A DNA stretch of 64,000 nt, taken from assembly GCA_964629225.1 (NCBI GenBank), contig CAZVQC010000007.1, positions 18,207-82,206 of the forward strand. The letters run 5' to 3'. Under the pieces are notes generated by a model that made no database searches, was not told the DNA's origin, and was given only the letters and a program-made list of their open reading frames with translations. The position numbers and the translations under genes are program-made. Below are positions 7,439-16,809 of this stretch, piece by piece; the first letter of the stretch is position 1; each line of letters begins with the position of its first letter. The DNA is from RUG14199 sp964629225. GTDB lineage: Bacteria > Bacillota > Clostridia > Oscillospirales > CAG-272.

Positions 7439-9361
7439 GTCGGTAACGTCGCATCTTGAAAGTATCAATTTTTCACACTCGGATATCGGGAGGACTCTTG
7501 CAATGTAGAAGCCTTGCATCATGTCGCATCCGATGCCGCGAAGAAAGTTTGACTGCTCGGCGTTCTCTACTCCCTCACAGATTACCGTGGCACCGGAATT
7601 GTGGACGAGGGATACGATATCCCGAAGCATCTGACGGCGGCGGGATGTCTTGAATGAGGCGAGTAAGTCCTTCTCTATCTTGACGGTATCGATCTCGTTA
7701 TCGTAGATGTCCGCAAGGGAGGAAAAACCCGCTCCCATGTCGTCGATCGCCACTTTGAATCCAAGTTTTTTTACGAATTCTATGTTCTTCGACACCGTGG
7801 CGGAATCGGTGCTTAGCAGATCCTCCGTGACCTCGATGACAAGGCGGCTGTGGGAAAAATTATATTCTGCCGCAATAGCGGAGATATTTTTTGCGTAGTC
7901 CTCTTTTGAAAAAGAGAGCCTTGTGAAATTGCAGGTGATAAAGAGCCTGTCAAGGGGCGGCTTTGACCAGCTTGCAAGCTTTTCACAGGCGGCCTTGAAG
8001 ATCAAAAGGTCGTGCTCCACTATCATGCCCGTTCTGCTCAGGATCGGAATGTATTCGTGGGGGTGAAGGAGACCGTAGTCCCTGTTATGCCAGCGTGACA
8101 GCATCTCTCCACCGCAGAACCGGCCGTTCTTACAGTCGAAGATCAGTTGCATATAGGGGCGAAACTCTTCGTTTTCAAGGGCAGAGCTGAGTCCGGATGA
8201 GAGTTTTTGAGCCTTTTTGACCTCTGCTATCTGTTTGTCGGAGCCGAGGTGGTAGGGAAGGTCGTTTGCCTCGGCGTACAGGTAGCCCAGTTTCGCATTG
8301 TAGAGAAGTCTTTCCGTATCAGCCCCCGGATGCTCGCACATACGGCAGTATCCCGCTCTGAAGAGAGGAACCCGGTTCATGGCGAACTGAGCTACGTATT
8401 TGTTGACTCCCTCCACTGCTTCTGCGATCCGTCTCTCGGCGGTGTTTTCGTTTTCCGCCTGGTACAGGAAGGCAAAGACCCCGTTTCCGAGGTGGGCTAC
8501 GTACTCGGTCGCAGCGGTGTAGCCGGTGAGTTTCACCGCAGCGTATTTTGCCGCATCCCGAAGGGAGAGTGTTGCCGAGAGCGCTTCAAGTGCCTTTTCG
8601 TCGATGCCGACATAAGCAAGACAGTAGAGTCCCCGTGACTGCTCCGAAATGAGGTTGCCGAGAACGTAATTACAGTAGTCTCCGTTCCCCACTCCGGTAT
8701 CCTCGTCTATCAGTGCATCAAGCTCGCTTGTGCGTCGGCTTTTTCGGATGACTGCGATAGCGGTGATGAGTACCGATATCATAACGGTGGCGGTAAGAGC
8801 GGAGATAAGAAGGATCCGCTGTGCGCGGGTCATATCCCTTCCTTCGGTGGCGGTATCGATGATGATACCGGCCTTTTCATTATCCGGGATGGTCTGCAGA
8901 GCGCCTTCGATCTTATTTTTCAGTTCCACGGAGGCGATGGAGGTAAGACCGATGCCGTAGCTCACTGTTTCTCCGTTACGCTCGGCGGTTATGAAGGACA
9001 CTTCTCTGACATTCGAAAAGGCCTCGCTTCCGATGACGATACCGGATACTATCTCCACCTGACCGTTTTTGACAAGGCTCTTCTGCCTGTTTTCGCTTCC
9101 CGAGGAGATGTAGGTGAAGTCGATGCCTGTAAGATCCGAGATCCTTTCAAGCATATCCGGGATAACGCCTTTGTATTCTCCGGTGTCTCTGTCATAATAC
9201 TCTATCGGGTAGTTGTCGGGGTTCCCCGCAACGAACACGGAAACGGCGTTTCCTCCACCCGACGGCTCAGCCGTCACCGATGCCGAGACTCCGCTTGCCG
9301 ATACGATCGCCACAAGAAGGGATATTGCGGCAATTACGGTCGCTTTAATACTTTTGTTCAT
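7403..9361 (-). CDS. Membrane-bound EAL c-di-GMP phosphodiesterase with degenerate GGDEF
   Basis: A signal/TM segment at residues 8-28 precedes an extracytoplasmic part resembling a shortened solute-binding (SBP_bac_3-like) sensor (PDNYPIEYYDRDTGEYKGVI). A TM near 180-205, a GGDEF-like domain lacking the active motif (HLGNGVFAF in its place) and a C-terminal EAL domain near 395-640 follow. EAL residues look functional: GEMLSR (EML instead of EAL), CNFTR, IEVTE, IDDMGAGFSSL, TVKIE, CEGVE and MQGF. It is the last gene of the polysaccharide operon and its start overlaps the coiled-coil gene by 17 bp. Likely role: hydrolysis of c-di-GMP with input from an external ligand, with the GGDEF-like part possibly binding GTP. 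The extreme C terminus is encoded by the 13-bp repeats. Confidence 0.88.
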   Translation of the reverse strand: MNKSIKATVIAAISLLVAIVSASGVSASVTAEPSGGGNAVSVFVAGNPDNYPIEYYDRDTGEYKGVIPDMLERISDLTGIDFTYISSGSENRQKSLVKNGQVEIVSGIVIGSEAFSNVREVSFITAERNGETVSYGIGLTSIASVELKNKIEGALQTIPDNEKAGIIIDTATEGRDMTRAQRILLISALTATVMISVLITAIAVIRKSRRTSELDALIDEDTGVGNGDYCNYVLGNLISEQSRGLYCLAYVGIDEKALEALSATLSLRDAAKYAAVKLTGYTAATEYVAHLGNGVFAFLYQAENENTAERRIAEAVEGVNKYVAQFAMNRVPLFRAGYCRMCEHPGADTERLLYNAKLGYLYAEANDLPYHLGSDKQIAEVKKAQKLSSGLSSALENEEFRPYMQLIFDCKNGRFCGGEMLSRWHNRDYGLLHPHEYIPILSRTGMIVEHDLLIFKAACEKLASWSKPPLDRLFITCNFTRLSFSKEDYAKNISAIAAEYNFSHSRLVIEVTEDLLSTDSATVSKNIEFVKKLGFKVAIDDMGAGFSSLADIYDNEIDTVKIEKDLLASFKTSRRRQMLRDIVSLVHNSGATVICEGVENAEQSNFLRGIGCDMMQGFYIARVLPISECEKLILSRCDVTDRRIAAPNSCAE

Positions 9362-9908
9362 CGGCTTCGGTTTCCAATGCGGAGATCTTGCCTTCCGCTA
9401 TTGAGAGCTTTGTTTCGGTCTCTTCAAGGACGGAAGAGATCTCGTTCTTAACTCTCGATACCTTTCTTGAGTACTCGGCAAGTCTTGCTTTTTCAAGTTC
9501 ATTTTTCCTTCGGTTCTCTTCAATGAAGGCTTCGTTTTCACGGATGGACTTTTCTCTTAATATCCGTGCAAATTCCTTTGCCTCCGCTAACATCGCAGCG
9601 ATCTCCTCGGCCAGGGCGAGCTGCTTATCCGTGTCGGTACGGTAGTTCTCGTTTTCCTCGGTCAGCTTTTTTATGAGGGCTTCTTTTTCGGTGATCTCTC
9701 TTTTGAGGACGTCATTTTCTCCCTCAAGACACATCAGCTTCTCGCTTAGCTCCGTGTTTTTTGCGTTGAGTTCCGAGATGGTCGACTGTCTGTCTTTTTT
9801 AGCGTCTTCGACCTTTTGGGAGCAGACTCGGTTAAGATCGGCAATGTACTCATAGACACTGCTTTTTTTGAACCCGAAAAGTCCGCTCTTCATATTATTC
9901 AGTTCCAT
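9345..9908 (-). CDS. Coiled-coil protein with DivIVA-like N terminus
   Basis: 187 aa, no signal or TM segment. The first 30 residues (MKSGLFGFKKSSVYEYIADL) resemble the membrane-curvature-binding N terminus of clostridial DivIVA-like proteins. Residues 35-185 are almost continuous heptad-type coiled coil rich in Glu/Lys/Leu. AAGGAG lies 7 nt before the ATG. It sits 10 bp after the GT2 synthase gene and overlaps the EAL gene, so it is an integral member of the operon. A scaffold that places the synthase at a pole or septum is a reasonable guess; no enzymatic motif is visible. Confidence 0.75.
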   Translation of the reverse strand: MELNNMKSGLFGFKKSSVYEYIADLNRVCSQKVEDAKKDRQSTISELNAKNTELSEKLMCLEGENDVLKREITEKEALIKKLTEENENYRTDTDKQLALAEEIAAMLAEAKEFARILREKSIRENEAFIEENRRKNELEKARLAEYSRKVSRVKNEISSVLEETETKLSIAEGKISALETEADEQKY

Positions 9909-9918
9909 TTTGATCTCC

Positions 9919-11322
9919 TTATTTGAAATTGATCTTTTTGCGCTCTATCCTTCCCCATTGCAGTTTCTTTCTTCTGTAGCCGACGAATGACAGCCCCCTG
10001 ACCCAAGCAAGGATGAAGCGAAGGAAGGTTATCTCAAACAGACACAGAAGGCAGGCCTTAAGGGCATCCCCAAAGGAGACCTTCAAGTCCGATGTGTAGA
10101 TGCGGGAGAAGAAGGCTGTCAGTGACAGAACGCTCCCGAACACCGCGTAAATGAGGAAGAACAGTATCATGAACGGTACGTTGATCAGATCTACCAGATA
10201 GGCGAGCACCACGGTAAGTACTCCGAATATCTCGATGTAGGGTGACAAAAGCTCGTAGAGCAGAAAATAGAAGTAGGAAATGAAGCTTACAACACCGAAT
10301 TTCGGATTGAACAGTATCCTTCGGTGCTTGTGCATGCTTTGGAAAAGTCCCAAGTGCCACCGTTTTCGCTGCTTTTTTAAGTCCCTCATTGTCTCCGGTG
10401 CCTGAGTCCAGCAGATGGCATCGGTGGCATAGCAGATGCAGTAGTCCATGTTGTTGATCCGACAGTATTCATGGAGCTTCACCACAAGTTCCATGTCCTC
10501 GCCGAGAGTATTGCTATCATACCCGCCGGCGGCTACCACCACGTCTTTCTTGAAAAGCCCGAAAGCACCGGATATGATGAGCGAACCGTTGAATTTGTCA
10601 AACAGTATCCTCGATGCCAAGAAGGAGCGGTCATACTCCAGCACCTGCATGGCGGCAATGATGTTCCTTGGAAGGCGGTAGCTCTTTACTCGGCAATTCT
10701 CAAGTTCCACGTCGTTTGAGAGGCGGATGAGCCCGCCGACAGCCACCACGTTTTTCTTTTGCAAAATAGGCTCGGTTATGTTCTTGAGTGAATCGTATTG
10801 AAGTACCGAGTCCGCATCCATGCAGATAAAATAGGGATAGTTTGCCGCATTGATACCCATGTTAAGCGCATCTGCCTTGCCGCCGTTCTTTTTTCTTATG
10901 ACGGTGAGAGGCACCTTCGTGTCCGAGGTCTCGTAGATGAACTCCTCCGGCTGACAGGATATCTGCCTTCGTATGGGGCGGTCTACCGGATGCATGGAAA
11001 AGGCGGTTATCACCTCCGATGCGGTGTTGTCCGTGGATCCGTCATCCACCACGATGATCTCATACAATTTGTAATCAAGCTGCAAAAGTGACTTCACCGT
11101 TTCCACAACGGTCAATTCCTCATTGTAAGCGGGGACGACGATGGTTATCGGCACGAAGTAATCGCTTGGCAGGATGTTTTGAAGCTGCTTTTGCCTGTGG
11201 AGCTTGTAGAGCTCCGAGGAGCCCACCACCACCGACAGAAAGAGGAACGTGGAGTATCCTATGAGGTAGATGAGAAAAAATACCCCGACTCCTTTGAGAA
11301 ACGGATCGATAAGACCTGTCAT
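9919..11322 (-). CDS. Processive family-2 glycosyltransferase (polysaccharide synthase)
   Basis: Membrane synthase of the cellulose/hyaluronan/PNAG synthase type. An N-terminal TM (about 10-35) is followed by the GT2 domain with PITIVVPAYNEE, VVDDGSTDNT, the MDADS metal-binding motif, GEDMELVVKL carrying the catalytic acid, and QRKRW as the product-binding Q/RxxRW motif. A C-terminal bundle of about 4 TM segments follows near 330-440. Together these are hallmarks of processive beta-glycan synthases that extrude their own product. Unlike BcsA there is no PilZ domain, so c-di-GMP control must be transcriptional or act through a partner. 467 aa, overlapping the HEAT-repeat gene by 4 bp. The sugar used cannot be told; PgaC-like is as likely as cellulose-like. 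Confidence 0.9.
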   Translation of the reverse strand: MTGLIDPFLKGVGVFFLIYLIGYSTFLFLSVVVGSSELYKLHRQKQLQNILPSDYFVPITIVVPAYNEELTVVETVKSLLQLDYKLYEIIVVDDGSTDNTASEVITAFSMHPVDRPIRRQISCQPEEFIYETSDTKVPLTVIRKKNGGKADALNMGINAANYPYFICMDADSVLQYDSLKNITEPILQKKNVVAVGGLIRLSNDVELENCRVKSYRLPRNIIAAMQVLEYDRSFLASRILFDKFNGSLIISGAFGLFKKDVVVAAGGYDSNTLGEDMELVVKLHEYCRINNMDYCICYATDAICWTQAPETMRDLKKQRKRWHLGLFQSMHKHRRILFNPKFGVVSFISYFYFLLYELLSPYIEIFGVLTVVLAYLVDLINVPFMILFFLIYAVFGSVLSLTAFFSRIYTSDLKVSFGDALKACLLCLFEITFLRFILAWVRGLSFVGYRRKKLQWGRIERKKINFK

Positions 11323-12425
11323 ACCGTCACCTCCTTTCTTTCAAGTTCGCCTTTTTTGAGTTTGTACTGCAGTATCTCCGCCGCAAATCTGTCCTCTCCG
11401 TCAAGGACGTCCGCAAGCTCCGGATAGGTGATACCGAGTTTCTCAAGGCTGTCTGCGGAATTGTATCTGACGTACCAGTTTCCGCAGGTCAGATTGTGTT
11501 TCAGCAGTTCCACCGTTGTATCTCCCGGATAAGTCGCAAGAGCAGAGGAGGCAATGGCGGCGTATTGCCATTTGTCGCTGTCTCTAACGGAACTGAGGCG
11601 GCAGAGCGTCGCGTACGCCACGTCGTAGCGGTATTTTGCAAAGTAACGTATTGCGGAGTAGCGGAGCTCGTCGTCCTCACTTTCATCCTGCAGGATCGTG
11701 AAAACATACTCACAGTAGTCCGGCGAGGAAAAACGAATGAAGTTGAGGAGGACCACTCTCATCTCTGCCGAAAAAGAGTCAAACTCGGATATTATCAGAT
11801 CGCTCAGCTCCTTGATACTTCCCATGAAATTGAGAAGGCCGTCCGTTATCAGCTTTCCGTGGTAGAACAATCCGCTTCGGTCGATCCGCTTCAGTGCTTC
11901 TATCACGCAACCGCTGTCTCCGGTGGTGTAGAGCGCCTGCATCACGTTTTCACGGCAGTAGATACCGGGCTCATCCAAAAGGCTCAGAAGGATCCCGGTG
12001 ATAGAGGGAAAGGCCCTGTTTGCGATAAGGCGGTATTTTTTTACTATGTAGGGGAAGTATGCCGCCTCTATCCTGCCTTTGCCGCTGTAAGTTACCGTAA
12101 GCGAGATGAAGACTCCGTCAAGCTCGGACAGGTAGAGCTTGACTGCATCGGCGTCCTCAAGATAGGCTCCTTCAAGCATCCGATCGAAGGCCACCATGTT
12201 ACCTACCCGTTTTAATTTCGATCTTAAATACCTTTTGTGACGGTCGTCGCAGGGAAGCCCCTCTTTTATTTTAAGGAGCTGATACTTGACCTCGGTGTAA
12301 AATCCTCGGCTCACCCGTTCGGTTCTCTTGTCACGGTGTTTTAGAAGGATCGCCGTGACGATGTTGAAAAGTATCATCGCAAGGCAGATGAACAGGTAGA
12401 CGTAGATCATGGTCTCTACTTTCAT
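11319..12425 (-). CDS. Membrane-anchored HEAT-repeat protein
   Basis: 368 aa with one N-terminal TM (about 5-28) followed by a cytoplasmic alpha-helical solenoid. Repeated units with the HEAT pattern are seen, for example ENVMQALYTTGDSGCVIEAL, LRYSAIRYFAKYRYDVAYAT and VRYNSADSLEKLG. It overlaps its neighbours by 4 bp on each side, implying coupled translation with the GH-like protein and the GT2 synthase. HEAT solenoids are protein-interaction platforms, so it may hold the synthase complex together at the inner face of the membrane. No catalytic motif is visible. Confidence 0.8.
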   Translation of the reverse strand: MKVETMIYVYLFICLAMILFNIVTAILLKHRDKRTERVSRGFYTEVKYQLLKIKEGLPCDDRHKRYLRSKLKRVGNMVAFDRMLEGAYLEDADAVKLYLSELDGVFISLTVTYSGKGRIEAAYFPYIVKKYRLIANRAFPSITGILLSLLDEPGIYCRENVMQALYTTGDSGCVIEALKRIDRSGLFYHGKLITDGLLNFMGSIKELSDLIISEFDSFSAEMRVVLLNFIRFSSPDYCEYVFTILQDESEDDELRYSAIRYFAKYRYDVAYATLCRLSSVRDSDKWQYAAIASSALATYPGDTTVELLKHNLTCGNWYVRYNSADSLEKLGITYPELADVLDGEDRFAAEILQYKLKKGELERKEVTV

Positions 12426-14599
12426 TCCGCATCACCTCCCCAAAAGCTTTTCACATCGTAGTAGGATCTTTTGAGTCTCTCGTGAAAACTCACGTCGTTG
12501 CCCCATCCTTCAAGTTCAAAAAAGTCGAGTTCTACCCGCTCGGAGCTTCCCTGAGTTACTCCAACGTAGATGCCGTCGGTCTCGATGAATTCCACCCCGT
12601 AATTCCCGTCATAGTAGTCGTCGTGGATCATCATTCTCGAAGGGTCTCCGAAATTGAGAAGTTGCCATGGGAGCTTCACCTCAATGTAGTCTCCCTTTGC
12701 GCAGAAATCCGCAAGGGAGTTAAAATCGTCGCTTTCCGGGTTGGCGTTACCGTATGTGAGTTTTCCGGTCTCAAAGGTCTTCGGAAGGAGATCGCTGCTG
12801 CCGGGAACGGAGATCTCGTTCTTACTTAGAATAAGGGCGATGCTTTTGAAGACCGGAGAGTCCTTGTCCGGAATAAAGCCGGTCTCGTAGGTGTTGAATT
12901 TGTAGATCTCTGCCGAATACGTGGAGCGGAGAGCCTCGTAGCGCTCCTGCACCAGAAGACGGCTGTTTTCGGCGCCGTCAATGACCAAAAGCAGGTCGGC
13001 GGCTCTGCCGAATTTGAGATGGAGATCTTCGGCGTAGTTGCTTCCGGTCTTTTGGATGGTGTCGATGGGAATGTAAAAGGTCTCATTTTCGAAGTCAAGA
13101 CCGCTTTTTCTTATCATGAAGTAGAGATACTTCTCGTCGTATTTCATCGATACCGACACGCCCCCGTTTTCGGTCACGGTGTCGTCATCGTTCCACTCGG
13201 ATACGTCACCGTCTACATAGGACACGGACTCATCATCGCCGGGATCGAAGGTCATTATGCCGAAGAATTGCTCACTTGACTGGTAATCGGACCAATAGGG
13301 AGTTCTAATCAAGTCCACAGCATGAAGGACGTTCCACGTCCTCATGTACCACTCGTCATGCCATGAGAAGATGCAGCTTCCCGCACATCCCGCCTCCATG
13401 ATATCGCGATAGCACTCTTCAAGAGCCTTTCCCTGACTGTCCTCGTTCATGGCGCTCTGACCCTGTCCGGCGCTCGCATTAAGACGGGACATCGTCCGAC
13501 CGGTGGAAAAACCGAACTCGGATATCACCACCGGTATCGTGTGGTGGCTCGTAAGCATCGTAAGGTAGGCGCGGTAGGTATTCATTCCCTTCGACGAGGC
13601 GAATACGGTCTTATCAAGACCGTAGGGGCTCCAATCCTCCACGTAGGTCATGTAATCGGGGAAGTAGGGGTAGACGTGGTATGAAGCGAAGTGTCCTGAC
13701 TTGAATTCCTCTGTGGGAAGGATGTGTTCCACGTCAATGTAGGCGCATTTTTTGATGACCGAGGTGTCGATAGTGGGATATTCGAAGGGGTCTGTGGTGG
13801 GCCAGTTTGAAAAAGCCATCAGTCTTTGAGCCCCATAGCGCTTCGTCTCGTATTCCGTCACCCCATCCGCCACTCTCGTAAGCATGGTTTCAAAGGGGGA
13901 GGCATCCGGGGAAGTCTTGAAGTATCTGCCGCTGTAGTTCAGCTTCGACTCATCGTCTCGGTATTTGTCGTCGGTGTAGGCCACCGTAAGTTCATCCCAC
14001 TCCACACCCAGAATGTAGCCGATGACCCAATGGGAGATATCCTTAAGGTAACTTCCGTGGCCGGCGCTTGCCATCCTTCCGAGGGAGACTTTTCTGTTTC
14101 CGTGGATGATGTCCACCATTATTTTGCAGTCCTCAAGGAACGTGCCGTAAAAGTCCTCGTGGTAGGCATCTCTGTAGGAGTTCACGACGTAGTCGTTGAC
14201 CCAGACTCCGTGGAGAAGATACAGCGGTTCCTCTCTGCCGCTGTTGTACTCGTAAAATGCTTCGTAAAACGGCTGAGATTGGATAGTGTAGATGCGCACC
14301 GTGTTGACGCCCATCTCTTGCATCAGCTCAAACCAACGGATATAGGTCTCCTTGTCGATGGCAAAGTCCGTGGACCATTCTCCCGGATACCCGGATCCAA
14401 GGTCGACACCTCTTATCTCAAAGGGGACAAAGTCGCCGTTTTCATCCTTCAAGAGGATCTCCTTCCCCTCGGCGGTGGCGTTGACCTCTATCTCGGAGAG
14501 TTGTAACAGCGGAATGTAGACGCCCACGTGAAAGTATAGGTAGTTTCCAAGCAGTACCGCAAGCAATACGGATGCTACGATAATAATAAATTTCTTCAT
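12422..14599 (-). CDS. Membrane-anchored glycoside-hydrolase-like TIM barrel with CBM9-like domain
   Basis: 725 aa. An N-terminal TM anchor (about 4-24) precedes an extracytoplasmic barrel, residues about 40-450, of the GH-A type. IRGVDLGSGYPGEW starts it, GYILGVEWDE (Glu near 200) is the candidate acid/base and VVISEFGFS (Glu near 361) the candidate nucleophile. From about 460 a beta-rich domain beginning YVDGDVSEWNDDD looks like CBM9/DOMON-type carbohydrate-binding modules. Polysaccharide synthase operons commonly encode such an external hydrolase for trimming or release of the polymer; that role is inferred here. I cannot assign a CAZy family, and a non-catalytic glycan-binding role remains possible. 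Confidence 0.75.
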   Translation of the reverse strand: MKKFIIIVASVLLAVLLGNYLYFHVGVYIPLLQLSEIEVNATAEGKEILLKDENGDFVPFEIRGVDLGSGYPGEWSTDFAIDKETYIRWFELMQEMGVNTVRIYTIQSQPFYEAFYEYNSGREEPLYLLHGVWVNDYVVNSYRDAYHEDFYGTFLEDCKIMVDIIHGNRKVSLGRMASAGHGSYLKDISHWVIGYILGVEWDELTVAYTDDKYRDDESKLNYSGRYFKTSPDASPFETMLTRVADGVTEYETKRYGAQRLMAFSNWPTTDPFEYPTIDTSVIKKCAYIDVEHILPTEEFKSGHFASYHVYPYFPDYMTYVEDWSPYGLDKTVFASSKGMNTYRAYLTMLTSHHTIPVVISEFGFSTGRTMSRLNASAGQGQSAMNEDSQGKALEECYRDIMEAGCAGSCIFSWHDEWYMRTWNVLHAVDLIRTPYWSDYQSSEQFFGIMTFDPGDDESVSYVDGDVSEWNDDDTVTENGGVSVSMKYDEKYLYFMIRKSGLDFENETFYIPIDTIQKTGSNYAEDLHLKFGRAADLLLVIDGAENSRLLVQERYEALRSTYSAEIYKFNTYETGFIPDKDSPVFKSIALILSKNEISVPGSSDLLPKTFETGKLTYGNANPESDDFNSLADFCAKGDYIEVKLPWQLLNFGDPSRMMIHDDYYDGNYGVEFIETDGIYVGVTQGSSERVELDFFELEGWGNDVSFHERLKRSYYDVKSFWGGDAE

Positions 14600-14612
14600 T
14601 AGCCTCCTCCTT

Positions 14613-16094
14613 TTACTGCTCGTGGGTCTCGTGGGATCCGTGGGTCTTCGATGCGGCTGAATACTGTTTCAGACTTTCGATGTTTTCATCCATCCACCTG
14701 ACCCGTTCATTAAGACAGTTCCTCATTTGGGCGAGGGCATCGTCGTAGCTTCTTAAGTTGCGTTCCTTTGGAATGAGTCGGTCTTCGCTTTCTTCAAATG
14801 AGTAGCCCCACACTTCGAAATTGCGATCGACGGCATCTCCCAGCCACGCGACCGTTTCGTCAATGTAGGCGTTGAGGTTTTCATCGGAAAGTACCGTCGT
14901 TCGCAGATATTTGTAGCGGTCTATCACCCTTTCGGTGAAATCTTCATCTTGGATGATCCTGTCGAACCAGACGGTACTGAACATGGAAAAACCGGTCGTG
15001 GGGTTGTCGGTCTCCTCGTAGTTGTCAAGGGCGTTGTTGAAATCCCACACGCACATTTTGTACTTCCTGTCCACGTCCTTGTAGATGTAGGTGGAGTAAT
15101 AACCGGCATCTCTGTTGAGGGCGACTTCGTTGATTATGAAGTAGTCTACGAAGGAGTCCACATCGACGGTGCTCTTGTAGCCCCTTTTGTCATCGAAATC
15201 GTAGGAGTACAGAGCCTTTTCGAAATCGGAAAACTCAAGCTCGATATTCCGTATCAACTCAGTATCGAGGGATGACAGCCCCGGAGAAACTACGTTGATC
15301 AAGTTGTCTGTCTGCAGCGTGTAGATGCTGAAGGGGGCGATGTTTTTGATCCCGGTGTCGCTACCTCGGTCGTGCCTCAGTATGTAACCGGAGAAGGTGT
15401 TGCGCTTCTCAGTGGTGGACAGCTTTATTCTGGCGTCCTCGTCTCCTGCCGTAACGGTCTCCGTCATAAGGTAGAGTCCCTTGTACTCCCCGTTTATTAT
15501 CAGCTCGCAAAAGCGGACATTCGGAGAGTAGTCCATGATCTCTCCCGCCAGATTGTACCACATATAGTTGCGTATCAGAGTCTTGTCGAGAAACGGCCCG
15601 TGAAGAGCCCATTCGTGATGGGCGGCCATGCCCATCATCTCTCGGTCGTTGTTGGTGCCGTCTTTGTTGACAAGTTCAATGAGATACGGCAGTTTGTCAA
15701 AGAATCTGGAGGAGTTTCCTCTGATCCTGATGCGGATGTCGCTTGAGAGGGTAGCCTTGTCGGAGGGGTGATTGTTTCCCTTTTTCGAGTCGATAACGTC
15801 CGCTGTTGCCGCAATAGTTTTGTTTCCGTCCTCCGCCATGCCGTGAAGTACCTTCCCGGATCCGGGGTCCAGGTAGGCTTCTCCCGGGATCTCAACTCCT
15901 CCGGTATCTATCTTGATTATCGGAAGGTGGGTGCAAAGGGAGGTGTCCGGGCAGACGTCACAGGGTGAGTAGCCCGATTCCATACGGTGTTGAACGTACC
16001 TTTCCTTTTCGCCGTCCGAAAAGATCCACGCACCGCCGATAACGGCAGATACCGCAAGTATCAACGCAACGGCTCCTATCAGCTTGTATTTCAA
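14613..16094 (-). CDS. CotH-family kinase, membrane anchored
   Basis: 493 aa. A TM/signal segment at about 5-26 is followed by a Cys-rich spacer (CDVCPDTSLC) and a CotH domain (PF08757). Family motifs are RIRGNSSR, LHGPFLDKTLIRNYM, GEYKGLYLMTE, the helix VDYFIINEVALNRDAGYYS and WDFNNALDN, the metal-binding D-F-N/D position. CotH proteins are atypical protein kinases of the spore coat and of many secreted assemblies; here the domain is predicted to face outward. The start is a TTG with AAGGAG 6 nt upstream. An ATG between the two is out of frame and would stop after two codons. A His/Ser/Thr-rich tail closes the protein. Substrate unknown; neighbouring surface proteins are the obvious candidates. 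Confidence 0.87.
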   Translation of the reverse strand: MKYKLIGAVALILAVSAVIGGAWIFSDGEKERYVQHRMESGYSPCDVCPDTSLCTHLPIIKIDTGGVEIPGEAYLDPGSGKVLHGMAEDGNKTIAATADVIDSKKGNNHPSDKATLSSDIRIRIRGNSSRFFDKLPYLIELVNKDGTNNDREMMGMAAHHEWALHGPFLDKTLIRNYMWYNLAGEIMDYSPNVRFCELIINGEYKGLYLMTETVTAGDEDARIKLSTTEKRNTFSGYILRHDRGSDTGIKNIAPFSIYTLQTDNLINVVSPGLSSLDTELIRNIELEFSDFEKALYSYDFDDKRGYKSTVDVDSFVDYFIINEVALNRDAGYYSTYIYKDVDRKYKMCVWDFNNALDNYEETDNPTTGFSMFSTVWFDRIIQDEDFTERVIDRYKYLRTTVLSDENLNAYIDETVAWLGDAVDRNFEVWGYSFEESEDRLIPKERNLRSYDDALAQMRNCLNERVRWMDENIESLKQYSAASKTHGSHETHEQ

Positions 16095-16109
16095 ACCATG
16101 CTCCTTGTA

Positions 16110-16787
16110 TCAGTTCGATATCTCGTCGTTCTGCATCACCACGTTGACGTATTCTACCTTGCCCGCTTTGTAGAGGCTGTCGGTGATGCCGCCTTCTGCT
16201 TTTTCCGCCTTGCGGATCATTTTTTGAGTCACCTCATAGATCAGCTCCACAGTCTCGGATGTTGTGTTTTCCACTCGGAGTATCGCCTTCCCGGAAAAAA
16301 GTTTGTAGATGAGGGATTTTATTATGGGCGTGCAGCCTCTGTCGGCACGAATTATGATGAGCATCCTGTTGTCGTTTTTGATGCATCCCAGTATCAGTAT
16401 CACAAGGAAGACCACTGCACTTCCGATGGAGGCGACAAGAAAGTCTCCGACACCGCAGCATATGCCGATTATGATTGCCCAGAAAATGTAGACAGTGTCT
16501 CTTGAGTCCTTGATGGCCGTTCTGAAACGGACGATGGACAGAGCACCCACCATACCGAGGGACAGCGCAATGTTATTTCCGATAACTGTCATGACGGTGC
16601 CTGTGAGCACTGTGAGGATGACGAGGGAGGCGTTGAATTTCTTGCTGTAGATAGTACCTCTGTGGGAGATGAAATAGGATATGAAGATGAAAAATCCCAG
16701 CACCGCAGAGGCGGTGATATTCATCAGTATGTTCTCCCATGTCATGTCGCTTGGGTTGGTGAAAAGTTGGTAGATCTGTTCTCTCAT
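16110..16787 (-). CDS. DUF4956 membrane protein
   Basis: 225 aa with about four TM segments in residues 20-130 and a soluble C-terminal domain. The diagnostic stretch SLGMVGALSIVRFRTAIKDS followed by RDTVYIFWAI is the strongly conserved core of DUF4956 (PF16316). The family is often encoded next to VTC-domain and CotH proteins, as here, and is thought to act with them, but its biochemical role is unknown to me. It lies 22 bp after the VTC gene and 15 bp before the CotH start. Confidence 0.88.
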   Translation of the reverse strand: MREQIYQLFTNPSDMTWENILMNITASAVLGFFIFISYFISHRGTIYSKKFNASLVILTVLTGTVMTVIGNNIALSLGMVGALSIVRFRTAIKDSRDTVYIFWAIIIGICCGVGDFLVASIGSAVVFLVILILGCIKNDNRMLIIIRADRGCTPIIKSLIYKLFSGKAILRVENTTSETVELIYEVTQKMIRKAEKAEGGITDSLYKAGKVEYVNVVMQNDEISN

Positions 16788-16809
16788 GTCTTTTTCTCCT
16801 TATTAATTA

